In this document: one piece after another, positions 52,276-61,769 of the stretch
How the letters are laid out: each line of letters opens with the position of its first letter
How positions within the stretch are numbered: the first letter of the stretch is position 1
Source: Mongoliimonas terrestris
Lineage (GTDB): Bacteria > Pseudomonadota > Alphaproteobacteria > Rhizobiales > Pleomorphomonadaceae
NCBI RefSeq assembly: GCF_001927285.1
Contig: NZ_MSIG01000017.1
Span: 20,317 to 84,316, forward strand
Reading direction: 5' to 3'
DNA length: 64,000 nt
Made by a program: the position numbers and the translations under genes
Notes under the pieces: generated by a model
Told to the model about the DNA's origin: nothing
The model's input: only the letters and a program-made list of their open reading frames with translations
The model's database searches: none

Positions 52276-52352
52276 TGGTCGGAGTGGCAGGATTTGAACC
52301 TGCGACCCCCTCGTCCCGAACGAGGTGCGCTACCAGGCTGCGCTACACTCCG
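52276..52352 (-). tRNA. tRNA-Pro (anticodon CGG)
   Basis: A full cloverleaf on the minus strand: acceptor CGGAGTG/CACTCCG, D-arm GCGCAGCCTGGTAGCGC, anticodon arm CCTCG-TTCGGGA-CGAGG with CGG in the loop, and T-arm GCAGG-TTCAAAT-CCTGC. The discriminator is A and CCA is encoded at the 3' end (52278-52276). 77 nt including CCA. Confidence 0.97.
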
Positions 52353-52603
52353 TCTGCCGTGGGCGAGCTTATAGCCGGGCAAACGACGGGCCGCAAGGGG
52401 GAAGGGCCGGCCTTCTCCACAATGCCGTAAGGCATCTCCGCAGACCAGCGAAAGCCCTCGTGCCGTCAGCCGCTTCGCGCATTGTCAAGCGCCCGTCGGA
52501 GCCGCCGTCCGCGACCCGGACCTTGACCCGCTAGATCCTGTTGCGGCGACGCGCGCGGGCCGCTATATCGCTGATGCTACGGCCGCCCCCGGGCAGCCGC
52601 CGT

Positions 52604-52678
52604 TGGGGCGTCGCCAAGTGGTAAGGCAGCGGATTTTGATTCCGCCATACGGAGGTTCGAATCCTCCCGCCCCAGCCA
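52604..52678 (+). tRNA. tRNA-Gln (anticodon TTG)
   Basis: Acceptor TGGGGCG/CGCCCCA, D-arm GCCAAGTGGTAAGGC, anticodon arm GCGGA-TTTTGAT-TCCGC with TTG, and T-arm GGAGG-TTCGAAT-CCTCC. The discriminator is G and CCA is encoded (52676-52678). 75 nt including CCA. GC content falls sharply right after its 3' end, so it is a candidate integration site for the downstream island. Confidence 0.97.
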
Positions 52679-54048
52679 GCGTCAGGTCTCGAAACGGAAA
52701 CCGACCAGATTTGCTGGCGGAAAGAGACAGGACTGCACTACTCCTCCCACGGAGCGTTGCCGATTGAGGTTGCGGTGCAAACGCATGGACGGGTAATGCC
52801 GAAATGCTTGGCAATTTCGCATGTGCGCCCGCTACGGCCTCCTTCCACCACGTTGCCACCATTAACAAGGTCTTGGGCCGGGAAAGACCTTCATTCAGAC
52901 AGGTGCCAGGGTAAGCAGTCATGTATTTCGGTGGCGCTGGCAGATTATACGGGACTTGATTGTCTGAAATCAAAAAGATTCGTTCTCCTGAACTCAGCTA
53001 AAATATATAAAAAATCTGTTCTAAAATGAGCCGTTCGCTTGATAACGGTAATTTAAAATTTATGACTGCAAAGAAATTACATGACGAAATGAGCACTTAT
53101 TTTTGTGCTTGAACCCGAGGTTTGAGAGCCGTTGCCGCCGGATTAAGGCTGTTTCGTCGCGTAAATGCCCCAGAGTTGACAGCGGAGGTTCACTTCCGCA
53201 AATGTAGTGCGCCGCGTCATTTTGTTTTGTTCGGATTAGATGCTCATGATATTTGCAGCAGTGGGCTCCAGCTACGCAGGTTTGATCTCCGGAGCAGGTT
53301 TCGCCGACGAGCTGAGTTGGATGCAGCGATTGGGCAGTGGAGAGGGTAGAGCGTTTAGCGCGCGCCGATTTCGACTTTTTGAAGGGACATTCACAGTTTG
53401 AGCATCCCCAGTTTTATATTAAGTGGGATGGTATGGACGACGGAGCTCGCCGCCCGGAGCGGCGAAAAACCAACACGCCGGCTGCCGCCACAAAACCGAT
53501 GCCGATCGTCAACTATGTACTTTCGACCGCGAGTTCTGGATCCGAAAAAGTTATGCATCTAGTAAAGGATAATCCTATCGTGATCACGACGCCGACCGTG
53601 TTAGTGAGCATATGCGGCATTCAATTCGGGTAGCCGTCAATGCGAGCTCCGGCGCACGGTCCACTAGAGTTGCGAAAAAAAGTCGAAATCAATGGCAAAG
53701 CGCGTCTTTCTTCCGCAATAACCACCCGGAACGAATCATCGCTGGCCATGAGGACGAGCGGACGCGTGAGCTTGGGGGCGAGCCGCACGGACTGTACTTT
53801 TCGCAGCGCAGCACGTCGGTCGGTGCCGAACCGATCCATATGTAGACTATTTACTTGATAATGTTACGAAGGTGTACAGCGCACACGAACCGTGGCGATT
53901 GACGTAATTAGCAATTTGTCGGACTTTTGCGGCACGTGCGTCGCAAGACGATTACGAAGGCTCCGGCCCTGTTCGACATCTGCTGAAGTCCTAAACGGTC
54001 GAATGCGGCAGGCATTGGGTTAAGTGGCAAAGGTGTGGGGCTGGCGAC
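52679..54048. other. AT-rich non-coding junction after tRNA-Gln
   Basis: About 1.37 kb with clearly lower GC than anything to the left, and especially AT-rich at 52960-53110. No frame has a ribosome site with recognisable protein features, and the frames at 53122-53349, 53337-53633 and 53612-53858 look random. A probable recombinase fragment lies at 52738-52890. The part at 53850-54048 probably carries the promoter of the polysaccharide cluster. The stretch looks like decayed mobile DNA between a tRNA and acquired genes. Confidence 0.6.
52738..52890 (-). pseudogene. Possible serine-recombinase C-terminal remnant
   Basis: On the minus strand a short frame, bounded by a stop at 52891-52893, reads AQDLVNGG and then TCEIAKHFGITRPCVCTATS before stopping at 52738-52740. 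EIAKHFGITRP fits the helix-turn-helix that ends Tn3/Hin-type resolvases (EIAxxFGVSRxTVYR). A 10-residue unusual insert and the missing catalytic domain mark it as a fragment. It lies 60 bp after tRNA-Gln. A short insertion-sequence protein end is an alternative reading. Confidence 0.35.
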
Positions 54049-55053
54049 ATGACATCTGATGTACAAGAAACCGTTGAAAAAAAGGCGCAGGCTCAAGGAA
54101 CTGTCGTCATTTTCGGCGGCAGTGGTTTCATTGGAACGCATCTGATAAAGCTGCTCTGCACCGAAGGATATTCCGCCGTCGTAAGCGTCGACAGGCGTTC
54201 GCCGAAGGAGCGCATCAGTGGTGTGACCTACATCTCTGCTGACGTCCGCGATCTCAGCCAGTTCGACATTGCTGGGCCGATTTCTACGATTTACAATCTG
54301 GCCGCTGTCCACACGACCCCTGGTCATCCCACGCACGAATATTATGACACCAACGTTGCCGGTGCCTCCCAGGTCGTAACTTTCGCCCGACGCAAGCACG
54401 TTGGTACGATAGTCTTCACCAGCTCGATATCCGTCTATGGTCCGGGCGAAGAAACGAAGAGTGAAAGCTCTGTGCCTGCACCTGAGTCGGCATACGGATG
54501 GTCAAAGTGGCTGGCCGAGGGGATTCATCGAGATTGGCTGTCGGAGAGCGATGACCGGAAGCTGGTCATCTGCCGGCCCGCTGTCATCTTCGGACCCGGC
54601 GAAGGCGGCAACTTCACGCGGCTCGCAAGCCTTCTCAAGAAGGGCTTCTTCGTCTATCCAGGCCGCAAGGATACGGTAAAGGCCTGCTTCTATGTAGAGG
54701 ACCTGGTTGACGCGTTGCACCGCGCCAAGGACCTCGACCGGCCTTATGTGTTGTTCAACGGCTGTTACCCCGACCGCTACACGCTGGAGCAGATCGTGGA
54801 GGCCTTCCGGACCCGGCATTTCCCTGCTGTCCGAACCTTTGAAATTCCGCTTTGGGTGATGCTCACCGCGGCAAAGGTGCTGCGTCCCATCTCCAAGCTG
54901 GGCCTTGGCATTCACCCGGACAGGGTAATGAAGCTTGTACGTTCGACAGACGTCGTGCCGGATTGGTTGAAAGCGGAAGGCCAGGCGACGCCCGGCCGGC
55001 TGCCGTCAGCACTGGAACGCTGGTCCGCTGGTTCGGACGGACGCTTCGTATGA
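54049..55053 (+). CDS. NAD-dependent nucleotide-sugar epimerase/dehydratase
   Basis: A 334-aa extended SDR. The cofactor motif VVIFGGSGFIGTHLIKLLCT begins at residue 19 after a polar leader. YNLAAVHTTPGHPTHEYYDT and VFTSSISVYGPGEETKSESS lead to the catalytic Tyr-x3-Lys in ESAYGWSKWLAEG. VICRPAVIFGPGEGGNFTRL is the substrate-side block typical of UDP-sugar epimerases. It presumably makes an activated sugar for the polysaccharide assembled by the following genes. First gene of the cluster; codon usage is less GC-biased than left of the tRNA. Confidence 0.9.
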   Translation: MTSDVQETVEKKAQAQGTVVIFGGSGFIGTHLIKLLCTEGYSAVVSVDRRSPKERISGVTYISADVRDLSQFDIAGPISTIYNLAAVHTTPGHPTHEYYDTNVAGASQVVTFARRKHVGTIVFTSSISVYGPGEETKSESSVPAPESAYGWSKWLAEGIHRDWLSESDDRKLVICRPAVIFGPGEGGNFTRLASLLKKGFFVYPGRKDTVKACFYVEDLVDALHRAKDLDRPYVLFNGCYPDRYTLEQIVEAFRTRHFPAVRTFEIPLWVMLTAAKVLRPISKLGLGIHPDRVMKLVRSTDVVPDWLKAEGQATPGRLPSALERWSAGSDGRFV

Positions 55054-55161
55054 TCTGGGGCGGGGGTGCGCCAGGCCGATGCGCTCGGCGCTCCTCCGGC
55101 CGACGGGACCCATTGAAAGCCAAGAACCTTCGCATGACCTTTTGTCCGTGAGGTACGCATC

Positions 55162-56295
55162 ATGTCGCTTGCTTTAGGAATTGCTGCGTCTGTCACATTG
55201 GTATGCGCCATCCTCGTCGTCTATCCCTACGCCCTCTATCCGCTGATCCTGCGGCTCGTGAAAACGCGCCCGGTCGCCGCGCGGGAGGACCACAAGGTGT
55301 CGGCCACGCTGGTCTTCTGTGCCTACAACGAGGCCAGGGCCATGCCGGAGAAGATCGCCAACATCGAAATGCTCAAGGCCCGCCACCCCGACCTGGAGGT
55401 GCTGGCCTTCGATGACGGCTCGGCCGATGCGACCTATGAGCAGCTTGCCGCACGTCCGGAACTGGTCACGGTCGTTCGCGGCGGCGGACGCAACGGCAAG
55501 GCCCACGGCATGAAGCTCCTCGCCGCGCGGGCCACGGGCGAGATCATGATCTTCACCGACGCCAATGTGACGCTGAAGGAAGACGCCATCGACCGACTGA
55601 TGGCCTATTATGCCGACCCGGAGGTTGGCGGCGTCTGTGGGTCGCTGCACTATAAGGGTGAGGACAGTTCGGCCACCGCCGCGGCGGGATCGCTCTACTG
55701 GCGGCTCGAAGAATACCTGAAGAAGGAAGAGTCCCGCACGGGCAATGTGATGGGTGCGGACGGCTCCATCTTCTCGCTCCGCCGCAAGCTCTATCCGAGC
55801 TTTCCCGACACGGTGCTCGACGATCTGACCGTGTCGATGGCCGCGGTCTTCTCCGGCCACCGGCTGATCAAGGCCGAGGACGTGATCGCCTATGAGAGGC
55901 TTGTCGCTAAGCGGGGCGAAGAGTTCTCCCGCAAGGTCCGAATTGCCGCGCGCGCCTTCCACACCCACCTCTTCCTCACGCCGCAGCTCGAGAAGATGAC
56001 GAGCTTCGACAGGTTCAAGTATGGCTCGCGCAAGATGGTGCGTTGGTTTGGAGGCGCCTTCCTGACACTCGGGATGATCGCTGCCGTTGTGCCTGCGTTG
56101 ATTCTATCGCCGTCGCTGCTGGTCGCGGGCGCCATCGTAGGATCCGGACTTATCCTTCTTGGGGCTCGCGCGCAAAGCGGCCCGCTCGCATTGGTGACAG
56201 AAATCGTCATCGCTCTCTATGCGACTTTGCTCGGAGTTCTTCGCGCCCTCAGAGGTCAGACGTTTACGGTCTGGGTTCCGGCCAAGTCACGGTAG
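55162..56295 (+). CDS. Family 2 glycosyltransferase, membrane-bound
   Basis: A 377-aa processive-type GT2. An N-terminal membrane helix (LGIAASVTLVCAILVVYPYA) is followed by the GT-A domain: ATLVFCAYNEARAMPEKIAN, EVLAFDDGSADATYEQLAAR with the DDG motif, and MIFTDANVTLKEDAIDRLMA with the DxN/DxD metal site. VMGADGSIFSLRRKLYPSF and DTVLDDLTVSMAAVFSGHRL contain the ED-like acceptor site. Two or more C-terminal helices follow, from WFGGAFLTLGMIAAVVPALI on. It would extend the lipid-linked sugar chain on the inner face of the membrane. It ends six bases before the flippase-lyase gene. Confidence 0.92.
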   Translation: MSLALGIAASVTLVCAILVVYPYALYPLILRLVKTRPVAAREDHKVSATLVFCAYNEARAMPEKIANIEMLKARHPDLEVLAFDDGSADATYEQLAARPELVTVVRGGGRNGKAHGMKLLAARATGEIMIFTDANVTLKEDAIDRLMAYYADPEVGGVCGSLHYKGEDSSATAAAGSLYWRLEEYLKKEESRTGNVMGADGSIFSLRRKLYPSFPDTVLDDLTVSMAAVFSGHRLIKAEDVIAYERLVAKRGEEFSRKVRIAARAFHTHLFLTPQLEKMTSFDRFKYGSRKMVRWFGGAFLTLGMIAAVVPALILSPSLLVAGAIVGSGLILLGARAQSGPLALVTEIVIALYATLLGVLRALRGQTFTVWVPAKSR

Positions 56296-56301
56296 GGACC
56301 T

Positions 56302-59250
56302 ATGAAGTTTCTGGTACCTATATTTTCGCGTTACGGTGCAATAGCGGTACAGTTCTTTCTCGTTTTCCTGGTAACTCAATCGCTTTCGCAGCACGATGCG
56401 GGCATCTACCTCTCGTTGTTCGGCTTCGTGTTGACAACTTACTTTGCTGCCGGCTTGGGTCTTCCAGATGGGGCGATCAAGGAGTACGCAGAGCTGAACG
56501 CGCACGGTAAGCCGCGCGAGGCTCGCCGGCTTCTTTCCAATTCCCTGCAGCACAGCATCCTGAGTGTCCTTGGAATTTCCACTCTAATCCTTTTGGCTCT
56601 GTGGGGGTTTGCTTACGAAAATTCCGTCTTCATAGCGATCTGGTGGCTGAGCTACGGAACAACTTTTGTAACAGCGCAAACGTTAGTCGCGTCAGGACGG
56701 CAGCAATTAGGAACGTTCATATTCTATTCTGCGATCAACGTCTCTCTGCTTGCAGTCGTCGTTCCGTTTCTGGCCCTATCGAACCAGATAACTCTGGAGG
56801 AACTTCTTGGCCTGACTGCGCTCGCAAGCTTCCTGGCCGCCGGTGCGGCCTTGGCCATCGTCCTGACCAGCATCGAGCGATTTCCATTATCGTCCATCGA
56901 CGCGCACATGGTACGGGCTTGGCGTGTCGGCGCGAGTATCGCACTGGGCAGAACAATCCAAGCTGCAATCATCTGGTCGCCTGTTTGGATTGCAGTCCAG
57001 CTTCTGGGGCCGCATGCTGGTGCCCTGATGGGACTGGCGACGCGCCTCGTCTCCGCTGTTGCAGCGGCGATCGCCGCCACTCGCTTCTCCATACGCCCTG
57101 AGCTTGCGGCGTTTGCTGCGCGGAATGATTGGGTCAAGATCCGAGACTACGGTAGTCGCATCGCCTTGGCGGCAACGTCTCTCTCTCTTGCTGCAATGAT
57201 CGGGAATGCCGTCGTTGGCGAGCAGGTCATCGGATACCTGTACGGCCCGTCCTATGTTGAAGTCTATCTTCTGATCGCTATTCTCCTGTTCGGTACTTTA
57301 GGAGAAAGCATCGGCGGGCCAGTAGACGAAGTCCTGAAAATGAGTGGTAGTGCTCAAAAGGTACTCCAGTTTCAATTTGCGATCGCATTCGTGGGGGTTG
57401 CGCTACAGTTCGCTCTCGGAAACTACCTCGGACTCGGGGGTGTCGCTCTCGGATACTCGATCAGTTTCTCACTTCTGTATCTGATGCAGATTATTCATCT
57501 GAAAAGAGCGCGCGGGATTGTCATCTTGCCCCAGGCCCCGAAGAAAATCAGAAAGGCTATGCTCTGGATCCGATATCTCCGGCATATCTCGTTGCTGAAG
57601 ATCATCAAGAAGGTCCTTCATGAACGCCTGTCGCGAAAAATAGCGGCGGCGCCCGAGACGTATCTGAAGCCTCTTTCGGTGGTCGGCGATCCGTTCACAA
57701 GCCACCCATTGCTGATGTTCGGAGAGCGCTACAAGGTGCAAGGCGACCGGTTCCATAATGCCACTTCGCTCTATACCGGTGTTTTCGAAACGAAAGGCGT
57801 AAGGCAAGACTTCGGAGACATGACGGAAGCCAGTTGGGACGACCCATTTCCCGACCAGAAAAATCGACTGCACTGGTCTCACGACTTCGCTTTCTTTTCC
57901 TTCTCTCTCTCGCTCGTCGAGCAGGACCCTGAACGGGCTGTGCAGGCACTCGCTGTGCTGGTCAAACGCATGGAGACGCGGCATCCGGTTCGTTCGCGCC
58001 GTCTACATTTCGTTTGGACGCCCATCGCTCTGAGTTTGCGACTGATGGGGATCTGTTCCGCACTTGCGCTGGCGCGGCACCGCTTGGGCAGATTGCCTCC
58101 AGAGAGCGCAAACACGATTGCCGAACATGTGAATCTCTGTGCAGCCCTGCTCGAGAGGACGGCAGAGCGGTATCTTGGATACAATCATCTGGTCTTTGCA
58201 GAGACCGCGCTCGCCGTGGCGCGCGTCGCACTCGGCCACGGCGCGGAGACGCAGGTCAGGCTGGCCGTCCACGGTATCGAGAACCACCTCCTGGGTGACG
58301 GTTTCTGGTCGGAGAGAAGTCCAACCTACCATATCCACATGCAGCTTCTGCTGCGTTCCATGGTGGCGATGAACGTTGCCGATCCGTCCACCCACCAGAA
58401 GGCGGTCGCGCTCCTATCAAAGATGAACGATGCGCTGGACGCGGTGGTCCTGCCCGACGGTGAGATTGCCGTGCTGAACGACGCTGCCATTGCGGACAGC
58501 GTGCCGCCTTCAGCGGTCGGATGGACGAAGGACGCTTCCGTCCGTGACGGTGTCAGGCTGCTCGCCGAAGCGGGTTACGTCAAACTTTCCCGCGCTGGTA
58601 CAACCGTGGTCTTCGACGCTGGTCCGATGGGACCCGACGACGTCATCGGCCATGGTCACGCAGACTTTCTGAGCGTGAATGTCACATTTGGCGACAGGCG
58701 ATTGTTTGTCGATCCGGGAGTCGCATCCATCGCGAACGACGAGCTGAGACGTTGGTCCCGGTCATCCGAATTCCACAACGGACCGAGATTCGACTCGTTG
58801 GAGCCTGCAGAGTTTTTTGGCGCGTGGCGTGTCGGTCGACGGGGACGGGCTTGGCTTGTCGAAATGCCGGACTATAAGAATGGCTTGCTCCAGGTAAAAG
58901 GTGCGTGCGATGGGTTCCGTTCGGAAGCCGGCCTAGTCTACCGGACAGTCGCAATTGATAATGCCGGCTGCCTGACGATTCAGGACGAGTGGAGCGCAAG
59001 TGGCCATCAGACATCACGAGTTTCAACTTTTCTGATGCCCGCTGACTGTACAATATCGGGCTTGACCGAAACCGAGATGAATCTGAAAATAGGCGAAATA
59101 GTATTGATAGTCGATGTGAGTGGCGGATCGGCCGTTTATAGCGGGGAAATGTCATATTATCCTACCGGCCCATTGGCGCCGCATAAGTGCCATTGTGTCC
59201 GGTTTATAGCCAACAGCGATTGCATGACCCTCAGGATTTCTAGAGTGTAG
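56302..59250 (+). CDS. Polysaccharide flippase fused to heparinase II/III-like lyase
   Basis: A single frame of 982 aa with no internal stop. Residues 1 to about 403 are a Wzx/PST-type flippase: about 12 hydrophobic helices starting FLVPIFSRYGAIAVQFFLVF and ending with YSISFSLLYLMQIIHLKRAR. A basic linker (APKKIRKAMLWIRYLRH) follows. From about 440 to 982 the protein resembles heparinase II/III-family polysaccharide lyases: an alpha-helical toroid with LHWSHDFAFFSFSLSLVEQD and FVWTPIALSLRLM, then HLLGDGFWSERSPTYHIHMQ. The beta-domain signature is GHGHADFLSVNVTFGDRRLF (His784, His786, Asp788) with VDPGVASI. No fusion of these two functions is familiar to me. Confidence 0.9.
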   Translation: MKFLVPIFSRYGAIAVQFFLVFLVTQSLSQHDAGIYLSLFGFVLTTYFAAGLGLPDGAIKEYAELNAHGKPREARRLLSNSLQHSILSVLGISTLILLALWGFAYENSVFIAIWWLSYGTTFVTAQTLVASGRQQLGTFIFYSAINVSLLAVVVPFLALSNQITLEELLGLTALASFLAAGAALAIVLTSIERFPLSSIDAHMVRAWRVGASIALGRTIQAAIIWSPVWIAVQLLGPHAGALMGLATRLVSAVAAAIAATRFSIRPELAAFAARNDWVKIRDYGSRIALAATSLSLAAMIGNAVVGEQVIGYLYGPSYVEVYLLIAILLFGTLGESIGGPVDEVLKMSGSAQKVLQFQFAIAFVGVALQFALGNYLGLGGVALGYSISFSLLYLMQIIHLKRARGIVILPQAPKKIRKAMLWIRYLRHISLLKIIKKVLHERLSRKIAAAPETYLKPLSVVGDPFTSHPLLMFGERYKVQGDRFHNATSLYTGVFETKGVRQDFGDMTEASWDDPFPDQKNRLHWSHDFAFFSFSLSLVEQDPERAVQALAVLVKRMETRHPVRSRRLHFVWTPIALSLRLMGICSALALARHRLGRLPPESANTIAEHVNLCAALLERTAERYLGYNHLVFAETALAVARVALGHGAETQVRLAVHGIENHLLGDGFWSERSPTYHIHMQLLLRSMVAMNVADPSTHQKAVALLSKMNDALDAVVLPDGEIAVLNDAAIADSVPPSAVGWTKDASVRDGVRLLAEAGYVKLSRAGTTVVFDAGPMGPDDVIGHGHADFLSVNVTFGDRRLFVDPGVASIANDELRRWSRSSEFHNGPRFDSLEPAEFFGAWRVGRRGRAWLVEMPDYKNGLLQVKGACDGFRSEAGLVYRTVAIDNAGCLTIQDEWSASGHQTSRVSTFLMPADCTISGLTETEMNLKIGEIVLIVDVSGGSAVYSGEMSYYPTGPLAPHKCHCVRFIANSDCMTLRISRV

Positions 59251-59287
59251 TTCGCTGTGATAAAATGCGGATGCAAAGGTAGTCCGA

Positions 59288-60535
59288 ATGAGAGATCTCG
59301 TGCCACCGCACTTCGGAAACGCCGCCGGTTCCTTTCACGCTTTGCCGACTTGGCAAGGCCCGCAAGCATCTTATTTTTTCCTCATTCTATTTAGCCTTTT
59401 GGCGTTGTATGATTCCGTCTTCGGCAAATATACGGCTTCTGGCGGTACTTCTATTGTAAGCGTGGTAGGTTCTGTTCTGTTTCTGGTGTTGGCGGTACGT
59501 AAGCTGCTTTCGATTGATAAAGTTGGGTTGGCTGCTGTAGGGCCGCTTCTGTTGCTGTCTGCACTCTATGTGATTTTTGAGGACAGAACCGGATTGGATA
59601 GAAACATTAGAAATGGAGTGTTTTTAATAGTAGTCTCGCTTGTTTTCATCCTTGGGAGCAGAATCAGGGAGGTCTTTTACGTCCCTCGTTATTTTGACGT
59701 TATTCCACTCATTGTTCTTGCCGCATTTCTTTGGCTAACAGTCTCAAGTGCTAGTTCGCAACATGGATTTGCTGACGCAAAGAATGCGGTATCAGGGGTT
59801 CTTATCCACATGACTTTCATGTGGCTCATCTTGCGGAGAGGGTGTGGCACGCCAAAACTGGGATTTTTGCTGGAATTGTCTACCTATTGCTTTCTTCTCG
59901 CGATGTGCATTCTGGTAAGCCACAGATCGTTTATTGCAATCACGACGCTCTGTATACTTACAACTTTAGCTTTTCGCATGGGCATATTCAGAGCCAACAA
60001 AAAGCTCTTTGTCTTGGTTTTCGTTGCTCTAATGTTTTACAACTGGTTTCTTGTGTACTTTCTGGCAAACATTCAAACGTCGTCGCTATTCACGTACGTC
60101 AATGATCTCTCCGATCACTACTTTGGCAGACGCTTCACTTCAGGGCGGGAGGAGCTATGGTTTTTTATCCTTTACGCCCTTAGAGACAAAATGTGGCTAG
60201 GCCTAGGATCTGGAACACTTGCCAGTGATTTCATTAACACAGATCTAAGCGCGCATAACTCATTTCTCCAAGTCATGCTTCAAATGGGTTTAGTTGGAGT
60301 TGCCTTGGTTGTTTCATCGTTGGTTATAGTCGGATTCAGAGTTATTAGTACGCCGCATTGGGCGCTTCCGGCTCTTGGGGTCGGTTACATTGTAGTAGTT
60401 GTATTGCATTCATCATTTGAGGTTGTCTTAACTCAGAACAATTTCCCAATAGCGGTTTTGATCTGGTTCAACCTAGGTATGCTATATGGAATGGCAACTC
60501 GGCCACGGGTCTACTACTACGGTCGATTCTCATAG
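59288..60535 (+). CDS. O-antigen ligase/Wzy-type polysaccharide polymerase
   Basis: A 415-aa integral membrane protein with about 11-12 hydrophobic helices. A large polar loop near residues 265-305 is followed by GRRFTSGREELWFFILYALRD and MWLGLGSGTLASDF, with the H-N-SFLQ motif SAHNSFLQVMLQMGLVGVAL. This is the pattern of WaaL/Wzy family polymerases, with Arg and His important in the periplasmic loop. It probably joins repeat units after export by the flippase. It is the most AT-rich gene in the window, which points to separate acquisition. Confidence 0.88.
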   Translation: MRDLVPPHFGNAAGSFHALPTWQGPQASYFFLILFSLLALYDSVFGKYTASGGTSIVSVVGSVLFLVLAVRKLLSIDKVGLAAVGPLLLLSALYVIFEDRTGLDRNIRNGVFLIVVSLVFILGSRIREVFYVPRYFDVIPLIVLAAFLWLTVSSASSQHGFADAKNAVSGVLIHMTFMWLILRRGCGTPKLGFLLELSTYCFLLAMCILVSHRSFIAITTLCILTTLAFRMGIFRANKKLFVLVFVALMFYNWFLVYFLANIQTSSLFTYVNDLSDHYFGRRFTSGREELWFFILYALRDKMWLGLGSGTLASDFINTDLSAHNSFLQVMLQMGLVGVALVVSSLVIVGFRVISTPHWALPALGVGYIVVVVLHSSFEVVLTQNNFPIAVLIWFNLGMLYGMATRPRVYYYGRFS

Positions 60536-60603
60536 TTTGATGCATGCCCCGTTTTGTCGACAAATATAAAATATGCACTGTATAAAACTCGCCGGAATAT
60601 GAT

Positions 60604-61749
60604 ATGCGCTACGCGACTGTCCTTATGAACGTCAAGGCTTATCCTCCAGTTGTCGGAGGGGTTGAGAGCTACAGCGAATTCGTTGCCCGTACTTATCAGC
60701 GCGCCGGCGTCACGCCCGTTGTCATAACGTCCTTTCCCGGCCGGCCTGGCTGGCATGAACGCGCCTATCCCGAGGGCGCCTTCCGCGTCCTCAATGTGGG
60801 AACGGGGCCGCAGCCGGTCATCTTTCTCAAGATGATCGTCGCGTCGGCTTGGGTCCGGCTCACGCAGAAGGTCGACTTCATTCATGCGACGACCTGGCGT
60901 GCGGCGCTGGCCATCCTGCCTTTCCGTCGTCGAAAGCCTTTCGTGCTAACGGTCCACGGACAGGAGGTTCTCAACTATCCGGCCATCCTGAAACGACCCA
61001 TGATCCGCGCCCTCGTCGCGGCCGATCTCGTCATCACGGTTTCCCATGTGTCCATGCAGGCGGCGCGGAGTGCCCTGTTCGGCGCGCATCCCAAAGGGAC
61101 CTGGCAGGTCAACTTCAACGGTTTGTCCTATCTGAACGAAGCGAGAGCCTATGCTCGGCCCCCGGTGAACGGGGACAGGATCCGCATCGTGTCCTTCGCG
61201 CGGCTCGCCGTCAGGAAGAACATCGACGGCTGCCTTCTGGCGCTGGCGAAGCTCCGAGATGAGGGCGTCACGAACTTCCACTACAGGATTGCCGGAACCG
61301 GACCGCTCAAGGACAAGATCGAAAACCTTATCAAGGAGCTCGGCCTCGGGGACTATGTGACGATGTCCGGCTACGTCAAGGACGAGGACATCCCGGATCT
61401 CTATCGAGAGACGGACATCTTTCTTCATCCGCAGACGGCCTCGGAAACGGGGCGCGACCTGGAAGGCTTCGGCCTCGCCATCGCGGATTCGATCTCCTTC
61501 GGCGCCGCGGCTGTCGTGGGGAAAGACGGCGGACCGAAGGACTTTGTTGCCCATGGCGTGCGCGGCCTGGTCGTTGACGGCAACGCTGTCGATGACATCG
61601 CCGATGCCCTGCGCTCGCTTCTTAAAGACCCAGCCTTGCTGGAGCGGCTCTCTTCGACCGGCCGCGAATGGTGTCTGAACAATCTCTCTTGGGACAGGCA
61701 TGTGGCGCAGATCCTAGCGTTTCTGGAGCAGCAGCCGCGGTCGCATTGA
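60604..61749 (+). CDS. Family 4 glycosyltransferase
   Basis: A 381-aa GT-B enzyme. The N-terminal acceptor half begins MRYATVLMNVKAYPPVVGGVESYSEF (the PVVGGVE loop). The donor half has RIVSFARLAVRKNIDGCLLA, YRIAGTGPLKDKIENLI, YVTMSGYVKDEDIPDLYRET and the C-terminal E-x7-E region EGFGLAIADSISFGAAAVVG. It transfers a sugar from a nucleotide donor to the growing lipid-linked unit in the cytoplasm; the sugar cannot be told. Its TGA shares a base with a possible ATG of the next gene (TGATG at 61747-61751). Confidence 0.92.
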   Translation: MRYATVLMNVKAYPPVVGGVESYSEFVARTYQRAGVTPVVITSFPGRPGWHERAYPEGAFRVLNVGTGPQPVIFLKMIVASAWVRLTQKVDFIHATTWRAALAILPFRRRKPFVLTVHGQEVLNYPAILKRPMIRALVAADLVITVSHVSMQAARSALFGAHPKGTWQVNFNGLSYLNEARAYARPPVNGDRIRIVSFARLAVRKNIDGCLLALAKLRDEGVTNFHYRIAGTGPLKDKIENLIKELGLGDYVTMSGYVKDEDIPDLYRETDIFLHPQTASETGRDLEGFGLAIADSISFGAAAVVGKDGGPKDFVAHGVRGLVVDGNAVDDIADALRSLLKDPALLERLSSTGREWCLNNLSWDRHVAQILAFLEQQPRSH

Positions 61750-61769
61750 TGTTCTGGACGGAGGTATCC

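Noticed and set aside
52563..52973. 136-aa minus-strand open frame covering tRNA-Gln
   Set aside because: It overlaps the complete tRNA gene, and the part reading like a helix-turn-helix is in a different frame.
53337..53858. Three overlapping short frames in the AT-rich junction
   Set aside because: No ribosome sites, mutually overlapping, and no recognisable protein features. Treated as non-coding.
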